Shown: positions 8,633-18,344, counted from the first letter of the stretch. The stretch is DNA of 64,000 bases from Convivina intestini (GCF_003096575.1 NZ_QEKT01000005.1:44118-108117), one strand, 5' to 3'. Translations and numbers: made by a program. Notes: generated by a model from the letters alone, not told the origin.

Positions 8633-9520
8633 CTATTCCCTTGAATAACGGGGCTTTTGTTGCTTAATTAAGTTATAAAATAGCTTGTAATCATTATACC
8701 GTGATGGGGCAATCGTGCCAAGTTCAACGGCGGCTTTAACCGCACAACCAGGCTCATTCAAATGTAAACAGCCCCGAAAACGACATTGGCCACTAATGGC
8801 TGCCATTTCTGGAAAATAATCAGCCAAGTCTTCAACTGGAAAATCAAAAACTTCATAAGATGAAAAGCCAGGTGTATCAGCAATCATGGCCTCATAACTT
8901 GATATCGTAATTAAAGAAACTTGCCGAGTCGTGTGTTTACCACGACTAAGCGCCTTAGAAACTTCTCCAGTAGTTAAATTCAACTCTGGGGCAATTTGAT
9001 TTAACAGGGTGGATTTTCCAGCCCCGGTTTGGCCCATAAAAACGACTACTTTATCCTTAAATAATTGTTTTAACTGAGATAAAGGCTCCTGGTCAGAACA
9101 GACGACTGAATAACCGATGTGACGGTATAACTGGACTACTTGTTCAAAATCAGCCCTTTGATTAGCTTCTAATAAGTCTAATTTAGAGAAATAAATCACG
9201 GGTTGAACATCAGCAGCTGCTAAAGCAACTAATTGTCGATCCAATAAATTATTCGTAAAATCCGGCTGGCGCACCGCCGTGACAATAACCGCTAAGTCAA
9301 CATTAGCAATTAGTGGCCGAATCAATTCATTTTCTCGAGCCTTAATTTGCCAAATAAAGCCTTCATCGTTTTCACTTTCAAAATCAACAAAATCACCCAC
9401 GACGGGTTTTTGTTTAGACTTTCTAAATTGTCCCCGAGCCCGGGTCCGTTCAACCGTACCATCGGCCAGCTGAACATCATAATAACCGCTTAATGAGCGT
9501 ATAATTCTACCTGTTTTCAT
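8633..9520 (-). CDS. rsgA: Small ribosomal subunit biogenesis GTPase RsgA
   Basis: A 295-residue circularly permuted GTPase that acts on the maturing 30S subunit. It has an N-terminal OB-fold, the G motifs in permuted order (YFSKLDL as NKxD-like G4, then the P-loop [12 protein letters not shown], then DTPGFSS), and a C-terminal zinc motif with [18 protein letters not shown] at 9541 is in frame, but it lies upstream of a TATAAT promoter element that places transcription start on the ATG at 9520, so the ATG is chosen. No ribosome-binding site is seen, so this may be a leaderless transcript. The upstream kinase has its own terminator, consistent with a separate promoter. Confidence 0.95.
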   Translation of the reverse strand: MKTGRIIRSLSGYYDVQLADGTVERTRARGQFRKSKQKPVVGDFVDFESENDEGFIWQIKARENELIRPLIANVDLAVIVTAVRQPDFTNNLLDRQLVALAAADVQPVIYFSKLDLLEANQRADFEQVVQLYRHIGYSVVCSDQEPLSQLKQLFKDKVVVFMGQTGAGKSTLLNQIAPELNLTTGEVSKALSRGKHTTRQVSLITISSYEAMIADTPGFSSYEVFDFPVEDLADYFPEMAAISGQCRFRGCLHLNEPGCAVKAAVELGTIAPSRYNDYKLFYNLIKQQKPRYSRE

Positions 9521-9526
9521 GCTGTT

Positions 9527-9535
9527 ATTATACCA
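9527..9535 (-). promoter_or_regulatory. Extended -10 promoter abutting the rsgA start codon
   Basis: TGGTATAAT on the minus strand is a consensus extended -10. The last T is at 9527, so +1 falls at about 9520, the A of the rsgA ATG. No matching -35 was found at the usual distance. Confidence 0.65.
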
Positions 9536-9562
9536 TGCCAAGATTTAATAGACGGTTTGACG

Positions 9563-9600
9563 CAATAAAAAGCAGGTCATTACTGTGTAATAACCTGCAA
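9563..9600 (-). terminator. Terminator after the PASTA kinase gene
   Basis: A minus-strand stem GCAGGTTATTA/TAATGACCTGC with a 5-base loop followed by TTTTTATT. Confidence 0.85.
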
Positions 9601-9617
9601 TAGCTCGTACTATTTAT

Positions 9618-11486
9618 TTATGAGCCACTTGAGCTCTTTTGACTAGATGAATTCGTCCCACTGGAACTACTAGAGCTAGCTGAGGATGAACTATCAGCAG
9701 AACTAGCTGAAGCTGGTCCATCTGAAATGGTTACTTCTAAAGTTTGGTCAACTGACATTTTTGATCCAGCACTTAAGGATTGCGTTAAGACTTCATTTTT
9801 AGGTGCCTGGTTAGTTTGTGATATATAAGAAACGGTAATATTGTTGGCCCGGCTCCAGGCCTGGACATCATTGCGCGTTTTACCAGAAAAATCTGGCACA
9901 CTAACCTTAGCCACGCCACTAGAAACAACAAAAGTAACGGTCGTATCAGTTGGATCAACCAAACTCCCTGCTTCAATGGATTGACTGATAATTTTACCAG
10001 CCGGCACGTCATTAGACGTTGTTAGTTCCTTTTTAACGGTAAAGCCTTGGGCATTTAATTGCGCAGCCGTAGCACCGTAATCAGAATCAGTAAAATCGCC
10101 AAACCGAATTTTACCAGCCCCAGTTGAGATAATTAGGCGAATCTTGCTTCCACGCTTTACCCGACTTCCTACACTAGGAGAGGTCTTAATCACCTCATCC
10201 TTACTAACAGTTTTAGAAGTAGTATAAGTCACATTATTATCGGCTACTAGATGGGCGCTTTCCAATTTACTAGTTGCTTGACTCTGCGATAAATTACTTA
10301 AATCTGGCACTTTGACATAGTTATTCTGGGATTGATTAATGAAAAAGATAATCAGCCCCAGTAAGCAAACTAGTCCACATCCGACCAGCCAACGACGTTT
10401 GTCATGGAATTTAATACCATTATCTTTAAGGACCTTACGCACATAACGGGGGGTACGATCGACTAGACCGGCGATCTTTTTAATGGCATAACCTCGATTA
10501 GCATAGTCAATAATTTGATCAACGACTGGTTTAGTATTCTCCCCTTCCGTTGCACTAGTGGCTTTTTCTTGCTCTTCAGGCAGGTTATAATCCTCTAGTT
10601 CATCTAGCGGAATTACCCGAGTGTCATCATCAACTAGGGGAACATATCGAGGATCATGGGCGCGTCTAGGCGACAAACAAGTCTGCAAGTCATCGGCCAT
10701 GTCTAGGGCACTAACATAACGATCTTCCGGATTTTTAGCGGTTGCCCTAAGGACCACATTTTCCAAAGGTTGCGGGATGGTCGGATCAAAATTACGAACC
10801 GACGGCATCGTGCCGGTAGTGTGCTGCAGGGCAACTGTGGCCGCCGTTTCTCCTTCATATGGTACTTGCTTGGTAATTAACTGATATAAAATCACCCCTA
10901 AAGCATAAATATCAGATTGGACGGAAGCACTTTCTCCGGCAATTTGTTCTGGCGAAATATAGTGTACTGAACCGATAACGGAATTTGTTTGCGTCAGATT
11001 TTGATTTTCTTTGGCTACGGCAATCCCAAAATCAGTAATTTTTACTTGACCATCGTCATCAATTAAAATATTTTGGGGCTTTAAATCCCGATGAATAATG
11101 CCGGCATCATGGGCAACTTCGACTGCTTCTAGAATTTGGAGCATGATGTCGACAATTTGGCGGTAAGGAATGGGAAAATGCTGCGAAACATATTCCTTTA
11201 AATCCATCCCCTCGACATATTCCATGACCATATAGTGGGAGCCATCATATTCACCAGTCCCATAAATTTGAACAATATGTTCATTGACTAAATCCTTAGC
11301 CGCTTGAGCTTCCCGTTGAAAACGTTTGACTAAGTTTTGGCGATCACGTAAGTCCATTCGCATGATTTTAAAAGTCACATCACGATTGAGCTTTTGATCA
11401 TGAGCCAAATAAACATTGGCCATACCACCCCCACCCAGTGGGCGGATGATACGATATCGATTATCAATTATAGTCCCTGCTTGCAT
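9618..11486 (-). CDS. prkC: Serine/threonine protein kinase with three PASTA domains (PrkC/StkP type)
   Basis: A 622-residue membrane kinase that senses wall fragments and phosphorylates division and wall proteins. It has a kinase domain at about 1-270 with G-loop GGGGMANVY, catalytic HRDLKPQN (132-139), DFG (152-154) and SPEQ. One membrane span lies at 366-384. PASTA repeats occupy about 391-457, 458-526 and 527-591, followed by a serine-rich tail of about 30 residues. Unusual is the stretch 322-362, between kinase and membrane, that resembles a helix-turn-helix. It pairs with the PP2C phosphatase gene 31 bases upstream, the standard Stp-Stk pair. Confidence 0.96.
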   Translation of the reverse strand: MQAGTIIDNRYRIIRPLGGGGMANVYLAHDQKLNRDVTFKIMRMDLRDRQNLVKRFQREAQAAKDLVNEHIVQIYGTGEYDGSHYMVMEYVEGMDLKEYVSQHFPIPYRQIVDIMLQILEAVEVAHDAGIIHRDLKPQNILIDDDGQVKITDFGIAVAKENQNLTQTNSVIGSVHYISPEQIAGESASVQSDIYALGVILYQLITKQVPYEGETAATVALQHTTGTMPSVRNFDPTIPQPLENVVLRATAKNPEDRYVSALDMADDLQTCLSPRRAHDPRYVPLVDDDTRVIPLDELEDYNLPEEQEKATSATEGENTKPVVDQIIDYANRGYAIKKIAGLVDRTPRYVRKVLKDNGIKFHDKRRWLVGCGLVCLLGLIIFFINQSQNNYVKVPDLSNLSQSQATSKLESAHLVADNNVTYTTSKTVSKDEVIKTSPSVGSRVKRGSKIRLIISTGAGKIRFGDFTDSDYGATAAQLNAQGFTVKKELTTSNDVPAGKIISQSIEAGSLVDPTDTTVTFVVSSGVAKVSVPDFSGKTRNDVQAWSRANNITVSYISQTNQAPKNEVLTQSLSAGSKMSVDQTLEVTISDGPASASSADSSSSASSSSSSGTNSSSQKSSSGS

Positions 11487-11517
11487 TCTAATCTCTATCC
11501 TTTATGAGCTTAGCTCA

Positions 11518-12246
11518 TCAACTCTCATCATCAAGGGCAATCAATGCGGTTATATTATCGGAAACATTAAGTTTTACCGCAGCCGCCATCAAATCTTCAA
11601 CTCGCTGGGCAGCCGAATGGCTTTGCTCAATAATATTAACGATATCATCATCACTAAGAACCTTTGATAAACCATCCGAAGTCAAAAATAAGACATCCTC
11701 TAAAAAGAAATTGCCATAATTAAACTCCAAGTCCACTTGATCATTTACGCCTAAATAACGCGTTAAGCTATTTCCTTGTGGCAAAGAATCATCATAAACT
11801 TTTCCTTGTTCTCGTGATAACTCATTTCTTAAATTGTGGTCAAAACTCAGTTGAGATAATTCGTGGTTGTGTAAAATATAGGCCTTGGAATCACCTGCAT
11901 TAGCAATGAGTAACTGATGGTCAATCACCACTGCTAAAACTAAGGTTGTCGCCATCTGTGCTGCACCAGGCTGATGGCGACCAGTTTCAATCACCGCTTG
12001 GTTTGCTAGGTGTACTTGGCTAACCAGCCATGCTTGTACCTGCTTTAAATCGTCAAAATGACTAATCTCCCATTGCGCGCCTAAGTATCGAATAACTACT
12101 TGACTAGCCTGCTGACTGCCGGGATTACTAGTAACCCCATCAGCTACCATCATGAGTGGGGCTTTTTTAGTATTATAAAAAACACCAACAGCGTCTTGGT
12201 TATCGGTTCGTAAAGGTCCGGCACTCGTTTGATAGGCAATTTGCAT
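11518..12246 (-). CDS. stp: PP2C-type protein phosphatase (Stp/PrpC)
   Basis: A 242-residue metal-dependent phosphatase that reverses PASTA kinase phosphorylation. Visible PP2C motifs: RTDNQDAVG with the metal Asp, VADGVTSNPGSQQAS, ANAGDSKAYI, LTRYLG, FLTSDGLSKVL and SDNITALI. It lacks membrane segments. It overlaps no neighbour: rsmB ends 6 bases before its start and the kinase follows after 31 bases. The ribosome site GGAGTAA is adequate. Dephosphorylation of the neighbour kinase is inferred from family and context. Confidence 0.95.
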   Translation of the reverse strand: MQIAYQTSAGPLRTDNQDAVGVFYNTKKAPLMMVADGVTSNPGSQQASQVVIRYLGAQWEISHFDDLKQVQAWLVSQVHLANQAVIETGRHQPGAAQMATTLVLAVVIDHQLLIANAGDSKAYILHNHELSQLSFDHNLRNELSREQGKVYDDSLPQGNSLTRYLGVNDQVDLEFNYGNFFLEDVLFLTSDGLSKVLSDDDIVNIIEQSHSAAQRVEDLMAAAVKLNVSDNITALIALDDES

Positions 12247-12252
12247 AGAATA

Positions 12253-13599
12253 TTACTCCTTGCGTTGGAAGGTGGCGATAAAGAAACCGTCCGTCAGGTA
12301 ATCATCAGGATAAATTTGCAATGTTTTTTCTTGACGGTCAGACTTTAAATTAAAATCTGTTTTAGTGGCTAGCAGTTCAAAATTAGGGTGTTGCGCTAAG
12401 AACTGCTGCACAACATCGTCATTTTCCTGCTGCAAAATGGTACAAGTACTATAAACCATGATACCATCTTTTTTCACAATGTGACTAGCTGCACTTAAGA
12501 TTTCTCCCTGTAGTTGCGCTAATTTTTCCACATCGGCTAAAGTTTTTTCATAACGAATCTCAGGTTTACGCCGTAATAAGCCCAAACCCGAACAAGGAGC
12601 ATCCACCAAAACACGATCAAATTGCTGGTTTAATTGTTCTGGAATTTGACGAGCATCAAGCATTTGAGCACTAACCTGATCTCCCACACCCAAACGCTGC
12701 GCATTATCTAAAATCAGCTTAATTTTATGCTGGTGAATATCCAGCGCCAACACATGTCCTGCTTCACCCAAGGCTGCCGCAATTTGGGTGGTTTTACCAC
12801 CTGGTGCTGCCGCAACATCTAATACCGATTGGCCAGTCGAATTTAACTGCATACTTTCCACTGGCAGCATGGCACTTTCATCTTGAATTGTTAGCCAGCC
12901 CTTTAGAAAGGCTTGACTAGTAGCAACATGACCGCCAGTTACCAAATAAGCATGCGGTACAATCGCTGATTTTTCGACCGTTAAACCGGCTTCTTCTAAG
13001 GATGCAACCACCTGATCATCAGTGGCCAAAGCGCTATTGACCCGAATTGATTGTTTCGGTGCTAAATTAATACTCTTTAAAATGGCAAGCGTTTTTGACT
13101 GACCAACTTGGCTGATTAAGTTTTCCACTAACCAACGCGGTACGCTGTATTCAACGACCAAGCGCTCAGTCAAATCGTCAATCGTCTGTATATCAGGTAA
13201 GCCTTGCCGGTCAATTTTGTGTAAAATAGCCGTTACATATTTGGCGGTTCCTTGATGCCCCATAATTTTAGCGACTTCAATGCTTTCATTAAATAAAGCA
13301 TGCTTAGGCACTCGGTCTAAAAACTGCCATTGGAATAAGGCCGTATATAATAATTCACGAACCCAGGGATCAATTTTAGCCGGATTAATAAAGGGGGCTA
13401 GATAGAATGCCAAAGTTAACCGATGTTGGATTACACCATAAACAAGAGTCGTTAGCAAGGAACGATCAGCTGTTGACAACTGATGCTTTTTAATCACTTG
13501 GTTTAACTGTAAATTGGAATAGGCGCCATCCTTAACTCGGCTTAAAGTTTGCACTGCTAGGACACGTGGATTATTACTGTTAACTTTTTTTACTGACAT
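12253..13599 (-). CDS. rsmB: 16S rRNA (cytosine967-C5)-methyltransferase RsmB
   Basis: A 448-residue protein with an N-terminal NusB-like RNA-binding domain (about 10-140) and a C-terminal Rossmann methyltransferase. Seen: the SAM loop VLDVAAAPGGKTTQIAA, LDIHQHK, DAPCSGLGLLRRKPEIRY with the catalytic-motif Cys, and YSTCTI with the second Cys. It methylates C5 of C967 in 16S rRNA. It lies 2 bases after fmt, in the conserved priA-fmt-rsmB order, and has GAGGA before its ATG. Confidence 0.96.
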   Translation of the reverse strand: MSVKKVNSNNPRVLAVQTLSRVKDGAYSNLQLNQVIKKHQLSTADRSLLTTLVYGVIQHRLTLAFYLAPFINPAKIDPWVRELLYTALFQWQFLDRVPKHALFNESIEVAKIMGHQGTAKYVTAILHKIDRQGLPDIQTIDDLTERLVVEYSVPRWLVENLISQVGQSKTLAILKSINLAPKQSIRVNSALATDDQVVASLEEAGLTVEKSAIVPHAYLVTGGHVATSQAFLKGWLTIQDESAMLPVESMQLNSTGQSVLDVAAAPGGKTTQIAAALGEAGHVLALDIHQHKIKLILDNAQRLGVGDQVSAQMLDARQIPEQLNQQFDRVLVDAPCSGLGLLRRKPEIRYEKTLADVEKLAQLQGEILSAASHIVKKDGIMVYSTCTILQQENDDVVQQFLAQHPNFELLATKTDFNLKSDRQEKTLQIYPDDYLTDGFFIATFQRKE

Positions 13600-13601
13600 T
13601 T

Positions 13602-14558
13602 TTAATCCTCAACCCAAGCTTGTCCGACTGTTAAATCACGTCCGCCACCATTTAAGTAGGCACTGATATCCATGGCTGGCTTACCAGCCGGTTGTAAACG
13701 CAAAATTGACAATTGAGTATGGTTAGCAGCAGCAATCGTCAAAGTTTTTTTATCTTTGGCAACAATGGTACCCGCCGCTTGATCAGTTGCTTCCTTTAGC
13801 ACTTTAACAGCTACTAGCTTAAAACGTTGTCCGCCAGCCTGCATATAGGCCGGATGCGTTGGATACAAACCACGAATATGCCAATCTAATTGTTGGGCCG
13901 TTTCATTTTTAAAGTGTAACTGCTGTTGTTCATGACTAATATTAGGTGAAAAAGTCACCGCTGCTGGGTCTTGGGCCACTGGCTGAATTTGACCGCTGGC
14001 AATCTTAGGTAAAGTCGCCATTAACAAATCACGACCAGCCAGACTAAGCTTTTCAAACATGGTACCGACGTTATCATCATTTTGGATGGGTACCCGGACG
14101 ACATCAATCACATCGCCGGCATCCATTTCTTTGACCATATACATAATGGAAACGCCAGTTTCTTGTTCACCGTTCATGATGGCATAGTGAACGGGTGCGC
14201 CCCCTCGATATTTTGGTAGGAGCGAGGCATGGGTGTTCACCGCAGCAATTTTAACTGAATCCAGCAATTTAGTCGGTAAAAATTGTCCAAAAGCTGCAGT
14301 AATAATAAAATCTGGCTGCCAGGCAATAATTTGATCCATCGCTTCGGAATGACCAATTTTTTCTGGTTGCAAAACCAGTAAATTATGTTCTAAAGCAGCT
14401 TGCTTAACCGGACTAGCAGTTAAGGTCTTTTTACGTCCCTGTGGTCGATCTGGCTGAGTAACAACCGCCAAAATCTCATAATGGTCACTAGCAACCAAGG
14501 CTTCTAAAATTGGAACTGCAAACTGGGGGGTGCCCATAAATACTACCCGATATGTCAT
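13602..14558 (-). CDS. fmt: Methionyl-tRNA formyltransferase
   Basis: A 318-residue enzyme that formylates initiator Met-tRNA from 10-formyl-THF. The N-terminal domain shows VVFMGTPQFAVPIL, VTQPDRPQGR, ITAAFGQFLP and the catalytic region NTHASLLPKYRGGAPVHYAI; D in KEMDAGD is conserved. A C-terminal OB-fold follows from about 205. A GTG at 14570 is in frame but its bases form the ribosome site (GTGAGGA) for the ATG at 14558, so the ATG is chosen. It sits between priA and rsmB. Confidence 0.96.
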   Translation of the reverse strand: MTYRVVFMGTPQFAVPILEALVASDHYEILAVVTQPDRPQGRKKTLTASPVKQAALEHNLLVLQPEKIGHSEAMDQIIAWQPDFIITAAFGQFLPTKLLDSVKIAAVNTHASLLPKYRGGAPVHYAIMNGEQETGVSIMYMVKEMDAGDVIDVVRVPIQNDDNVGTMFEKLSLAGRDLLMATLPKIASGQIQPVAQDPAAVTFSPNISHEQQQLHFKNETAQQLDWHIRGLYPTHPAYMQAGGQRFKLVAVKVLKEATDQAAGTIVAKDKKTLTIAAANHTQLSILRLQPAGKPAMDISAYLNGGGRDLTVGQAWVED

Positions 14559-14578
14559 AATTATCCTCACTAACGAAA

Positions 14579-14602
14579 GGGGCTCGAAAGACTTCGAGCC
14601 CC
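14579..14602 (-). terminator. Hairpin between priA and fmt
   Basis: A perfect 10-base stem GGGGCTCGAA/TTCGAGCCCC with a 4-base loop. The T-run that follows on the minus strand is short and interrupted, so termination may be partial and fmt could be reached by read-through; no promoter was seen between the hairpin and fmt. Confidence 0.55.
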
Positions 14603-14635
14603 TGTAATTACTGTTATTGTACCAAACTTTTCCCT

Positions 14636-17050
14636 TTACATAAATGTCAGCGGATTCCGGACAATGTTGACCTGAAAATTTCCCTTAATTTGTTGCGCCC
14701 GCTGAATTAGGTCTTGTAAAAGTTCATCATTTTCATGAGGTTTTTTAAACTTTAATAAGATTTGAAAATAGTAACGCTTTTTTAATTTAGCAATTGGCTG
14801 GGGCGAAGGACCCAGAATAATCACGTCTCTATTGAGTTGACTTTTTAACCAACGGGTAATTTGAGCCGTATGCACGGCCACCACATTTTCATCCAAATCA
14901 CTCGTTTGAATTTGAATTGTGTAGTAATAAGGCGGATATTGTCCGATTTGACGCAATCGCATTTCGTAGCGATAAAAGCCTTCGTAATCATGTTTTTGTG
15001 CAAAAGTAATCGCATAATGCTCTGGATTAAAGGTTTGAACGACCACTTCTCCGGCCGTTTGACCCCGACCAGCCCGACCACTAACCTGGGTTAATAACTG
15101 AAAGGTCCGCTCACTAGCATGAAAATCAGGTAAACCTAAGGCCGTATCAGCATTTAAAACGCCTACTAGAGTAACATTTGGAAAATCCAGTCCCTTGGCC
15201 ACCATTTGCGTTCCCAGCAAAATATCAGCCTTTTGCTGACCAAAATCTTGTAAGGCTTTGGCTAAACTCCCCTTTTTTCGAGTTGTATCTTGATCTAGGC
15301 GAATTACCCGGGCCTCGGGAAGTATTTTTTCTAGCTCCATGGCTACTTTTTCAGTCCCCGTACCATAATAACGAATGCGATTGGATTGACACTGAGGACA
15401 TCGATGCGGAATGGCCGTTTGATAACCACAATAGTGACATTTCAAACAATGGCTATCTAAATGCAAGGTCATGGCTAGGTTACAGTTGGGATCCCGAGGA
15501 ACGTAACCACAGTCACGACACATCACAAAGCTAGAAAAGCCGCGCCGATTCAGCAGCAAAACTACCTGCTGATGGGCCTGAAGGCGCTCAATTATTTTTT
15601 GCTTTAATTCGGGTGAAAAATTAGTTTCCTGACTACCTGCTAAACTCTCCCGCATATCAACCACTTGAACGGTTGGTAAATGCGCATCCCCAGCTCGTTT
15701 CGTTAGCATTAGTAGTTGATAAAGGCCTTTTTGGGCGCGGGCACGACTTTCTAATGATGGCGTAGCGGATCCTAAAATAACGGGTGCCTGATGATACTCT
15801 CCCCGCCAAAGCGCTACCTGACGGGCATTATAACGTGGATTATCCTGTTGTTGATAGCTGACTTCATGTTCTTCATCGACAATGATGAGACCAATATTAG
15901 TCAAGGGAGCAAAAACTGCTGAACGAGCCCCGACTACCACCTTTACATCACCACGTTGAATTCGCCGCCATTCATCGTAACGCTCACCCTCACTCAAGCC
16001 CGAGTGCAAAACGGCCACACTTGGCCCAAAGCGGGCACTGACCCGCCGAATCATCTGGGGGGTTAAAGCGATTTCAGGCACTAAAAATAAGACCGTCCGG
16101 CCATCTTGAACGACCTGCTGGGCTGCTTGTAAATAAACTTCGGTTTTACCCGAACCAGTAATTCCCTCTAATAAAAACGGTTGATAAGTATGGCTTTGAT
16201 GGGCAGTTATTATTTGTTCAAAGGCCTGTTTTTGTTGGTCATTCAAGGTTAAATTAGCTTCACGATCCGGATTCAAAGTTTCAAGCGGACGGCGTAGCTT
16301 TTCAACCGCCAAGACTTGTAGCCATTCTTTACTCACGCCGGCCCGTAAAGTCGCTGAGCTCAAATCAGTCATTTCTACTAACTCTTTTTGGGTGAATACT
16401 TGGCCTAAATTTTGTCGAGCAAAAGCTAAGAGTTGGGCTTGCTGATGAGCATTGGCTCGCAATTGTTGTTGGGCTTGAACCAGCAAGTCATCGTCAGCCG
16501 TAATTTGATAGGCTCGTTGCGTTTTAACACCTAGACGATCTTGAATAAGCATTTCCACCGTTAGCTGTCCTTGCTGATGTAGGGTTGAAATTAAACGCCG
16601 TTGCCGTGAAGTGAAATCAGTTAATTGCACAACTTGCTGATCTAATGCTTGTAAAAATTGGCTGTCATCATTCAACCTAAAGGTCGGCTGAAGCTGAATT
16701 AAATATTGATAAGTAGCACTAAGGGCATTGGGTAAAATCGTTTTCAATACTGAAATTCGAAAGGCAAAAACATCTTGGGCTAGTTGTGCCGATAAGGCCA
16801 GTAATTCTGCATTAAGTACGGGTACCAAATCCATGACGGATTGAATGGCTTTAATTTGAACATTATCCGCTGGTTTTTGATCGGTTAAATCCACCACAAA
16901 GCCCATTAAATCCCGTTTCCCAAAGGGCACTTTCACACGCATCCCCACTTGCACTAAATCAAGCAAATCGGTTGGAATCGCATAAGTATAGGGTTGATTG
17001 GTTTGCTGTGTGGGCACATCCACAATGACCTGCGCATAGCTTGAATTCAT
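14636..17050 (-). CDS. priA: Primosomal replication restart helicase PriA
   Basis: An 804-residue superfamily 2 helicase that reloads the replisome at stalled forks. An N-terminal 3'-end-binding domain (about 1-110) precedes the helicase: Walker A GITGSGKTEVYL, DEEH box IIVDEEHEVSYQ, GSATPS, and late motifs DADTALG-like and QVSGRAGR. The zinc module is visible with eight Cys in CRDCGYVPRDPNC, CLKCHYCGYQ and CPQCQ. Length is typical of Firmicutes. A ribosome site AAAGGACG precedes the ATG. Confidence 0.97.
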   Translation of the reverse strand: MNSSYAQVIVDVPTQQTNQPYTYAIPTDLLDLVQVGMRVKVPFGKRDLMGFVVDLTDQKPADNVQIKAIQSVMDLVPVLNAELLALSAQLAQDVFAFRISVLKTILPNALSATYQYLIQLQPTFRLNDDSQFLQALDQQVVQLTDFTSRQRRLISTLHQQGQLTVEMLIQDRLGVKTQRAYQITADDDLLVQAQQQLRANAHQQAQLLAFARQNLGQVFTQKELVEMTDLSSATLRAGVSKEWLQVLAVEKLRRPLETLNPDREANLTLNDQQKQAFEQIITAHQSHTYQPFLLEGITGSGKTEVYLQAAQQVVQDGRTVLFLVPEIALTPQMIRRVSARFGPSVAVLHSGLSEGERYDEWRRIQRGDVKVVVGARSAVFAPLTNIGLIIVDEEHEVSYQQQDNPRYNARQVALWRGEYHQAPVILGSATPSLESRARAQKGLYQLLMLTKRAGDAHLPTVQVVDMRESLAGSQETNFSPELKQKIIERLQAHQQVVLLLNRRGFSSFVMCRDCGYVPRDPNCNLAMTLHLDSHCLKCHYCGYQTAIPHRCPQCQSNRIRYYGTGTEKVAMELEKILPEARVIRLDQDTTRKKGSLAKALQDFGQQKADILLGTQMVAKGLDFPNVTLVGVLNADTALGLPDFHASERTFQLLTQVSGRAGRGQTAGEVVVQTFNPEHYAITFAQKHDYEGFYRYEMRLRQIGQYPPYYYTIQIQTSDLDENVVAVHTAQITRWLKSQLNRDVIILGPSPQPIAKLKKRYYFQILLKFKKPHENDELLQDLIQRAQQIKGNFQVNIVRNPLTFM

Positions 17051-17089
17051 ATTTGCGTCCTTTCTACCTTTGAATTGGTATTAATTGAT

Positions 17090-17116
17090 AAAATAAAAAC
17101 CAACAAAATGTTGGTC
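17090..17116 (-). terminator. Terminator after nadR
   Basis: A minus-strand stem ACCAACA-TTT-TGTTGGT followed by TTTTATTTTAT. Confidence 0.7.
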
Positions 17117-17123
17117 CTACTTT

Positions 17124-18248
17124 TTAAATATGCTTTAAATTAATGCCCAAACGATCTTGGATAGCATCTAACGCTTGTAAATAACGGGCATAATAACCAT
17201 ATCGATCTTCATGATTACCAGGCCGATCTAAAATCACTAATTTATCACTAAAACCATATTGTTCAATAATTTTAAGCAATTCCTGATGAAAACGTTCCTG
17301 TAAGGCCCTGTCGACTCCTTCTTGTTCAAAAGGCGGAATCACCAAAATTAAATCAATTTCCTCTTCTTTGATTGTATTATCAAACAAAGCCTTGAGCTGC
17401 TCATTATCGGCTGCTGGTAAAAAAATATGGGCTTCAGCCATTGTTACCATGGCATCTGTATCAAAAAAAGTTAAGCCGTTATTGGCTGGCGAATTAATTT
17501 CATTAGAATTGGCATCATATTGGCCTTGAATAATTCGAATATAATCTTTTAGAATCAACTCATCGTCACAAACATTGGATTCTTCTTGATAGTGTCGGGC
17601 ATATTCATCTGAAAAAGGCGAATTACTAGTACGGGCTAAGCGCCGAACTAGCGTTGATTTTCCCGTATTAGGCGCCCCCATGATGGTAATTTTATGGGCA
17701 AAGTGCCGTCGAAAAACTCGATTAATATAGTCCCAGTTAGCCATCGGATCTTTACGAATAGCCGTGGCTGATACTCGTAAAATCGTTCGATCCATTAAAC
17801 TAACCTGAAAACGGCCATTATCGGGTAGTAATTCTTGTAATTTAGCTTGGTACTCGGGTTCCCCGGTGTACAACGTTACCTGGGCATCCGGATTTACGAT
17901 GTTACGCTGGATAGTTTCTGTTAAAAGACGCGTCCATTCCGTCCAGCCGCCCGGCATGACCGGAATATGGTCTTCATTGATGTAATCAACCTTAATACTA
18001 GGTTCATCATTAAAGGCTTCGCGCACATAGCGAAATCTTTTTTCGACCGGTAGGCCAATTTTATCGCCCCGATCACCGGTATAGCCCGACACAATGACTA
18101 CCACACCGTCGTTTAAGGCCGCCGCCTTATAAATTTCAGCCTGATGTCCAATGTGCATGGGCGCCAAAGTACCAAAAAAGACGCCAATTCTGTTACCAGT
18201 TAAATTATCCTTGACTAAATTACTCGTTTCAACCATAACCTCATCCAA
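17124..18248 (-). CDS. nadR: Bifunctional NadR: nicotinamide-nucleotide adenylyltransferase / ribosylnicotinamide kinase
   Basis: A 374-residue two-domain enzyme of NAD salvage. The N-terminal nucleotidyltransferase domain shows GVFFGTLAPMHIGHQ and the late ISxxxxR-like motif RVSATAIRKDP; the C-terminal kinase domain has Walker A GAPNTGKST (191-199) and SDEYARHY. It would phosphorylate nicotinamide riboside and adenylate NMN. The helix-turn-helix repressor domain of enterobacterial NadR is absent, so it is an enzyme only. The start is uncertain: the TTG at 18248 opens the frame and an ATG at 18236 follows GATGAGG closely. An extended -10 lies at 18283-18291. Confidence 0.9.
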   Translation of the reverse strand: MDEVMVETSNLVKDNLTGNRIGVFFGTLAPMHIGHQAEIYKAAALNDGVVVIVSGYTGDRGDKIGLPVEKRFRYVREAFNDEPSIKVDYINEDHIPVMPGGWTEWTRLLTETIQRNIVNPDAQVTLYTGEPEYQAKLQELLPDNGRFQVSLMDRTILRVSATAIRKDPMANWDYINRVFRRHFAHKITIMGAPNTGKSTLVRRLARTSNSPFSDEYARHYQEESNVCDDELILKDYIRIIQGQYDANSNEINSPANNGLTFFDTDAMVTMAEAHIFLPAADNEQLKALFDNTIKEEEIDLILVIPPFEQEGVDRALQERFHQELLKIIEQYGFSDKLVILDRPGNHEDRYGYYARYLQALDAIQDRLGINLKHI

Positions 18249-18282
18249 CGATTTATCTTATTTAACGATTTTCAATGTCCCT

Positions 18283-18291
18283 ATTGTAACA
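18283..18291 (-). promoter_or_regulatory. Extended -10 promoter of nadR
   Basis: TGTTACAAT on the minus strand. +1 is predicted near 18276, about 28-40 bases before the possible nadR starts and downstream of the msrB terminator. Confidence 0.5.
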
Positions 18292-18303
18292 TTTTTACCA
18301 AAT

Positions 18304-18334
18304 TGAAAAAGCCCAACGACCGTTGGACTTTTCC
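18304..18334 (-). terminator. Terminator after msrB
   Basis: A minus-strand stem GTCCAACG/CGTTGGGC followed by TTTTT. Confidence 0.85.
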
Positions 18335-18344
18335 ACCATGATTA

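Noticed and set aside
15178..15534. 118-codon plus-strand frame within priA
   Set aside because: Antiparallel to the PriA zinc region; proline- and tryptophan-rich composition is an artefact of that opposite strand.
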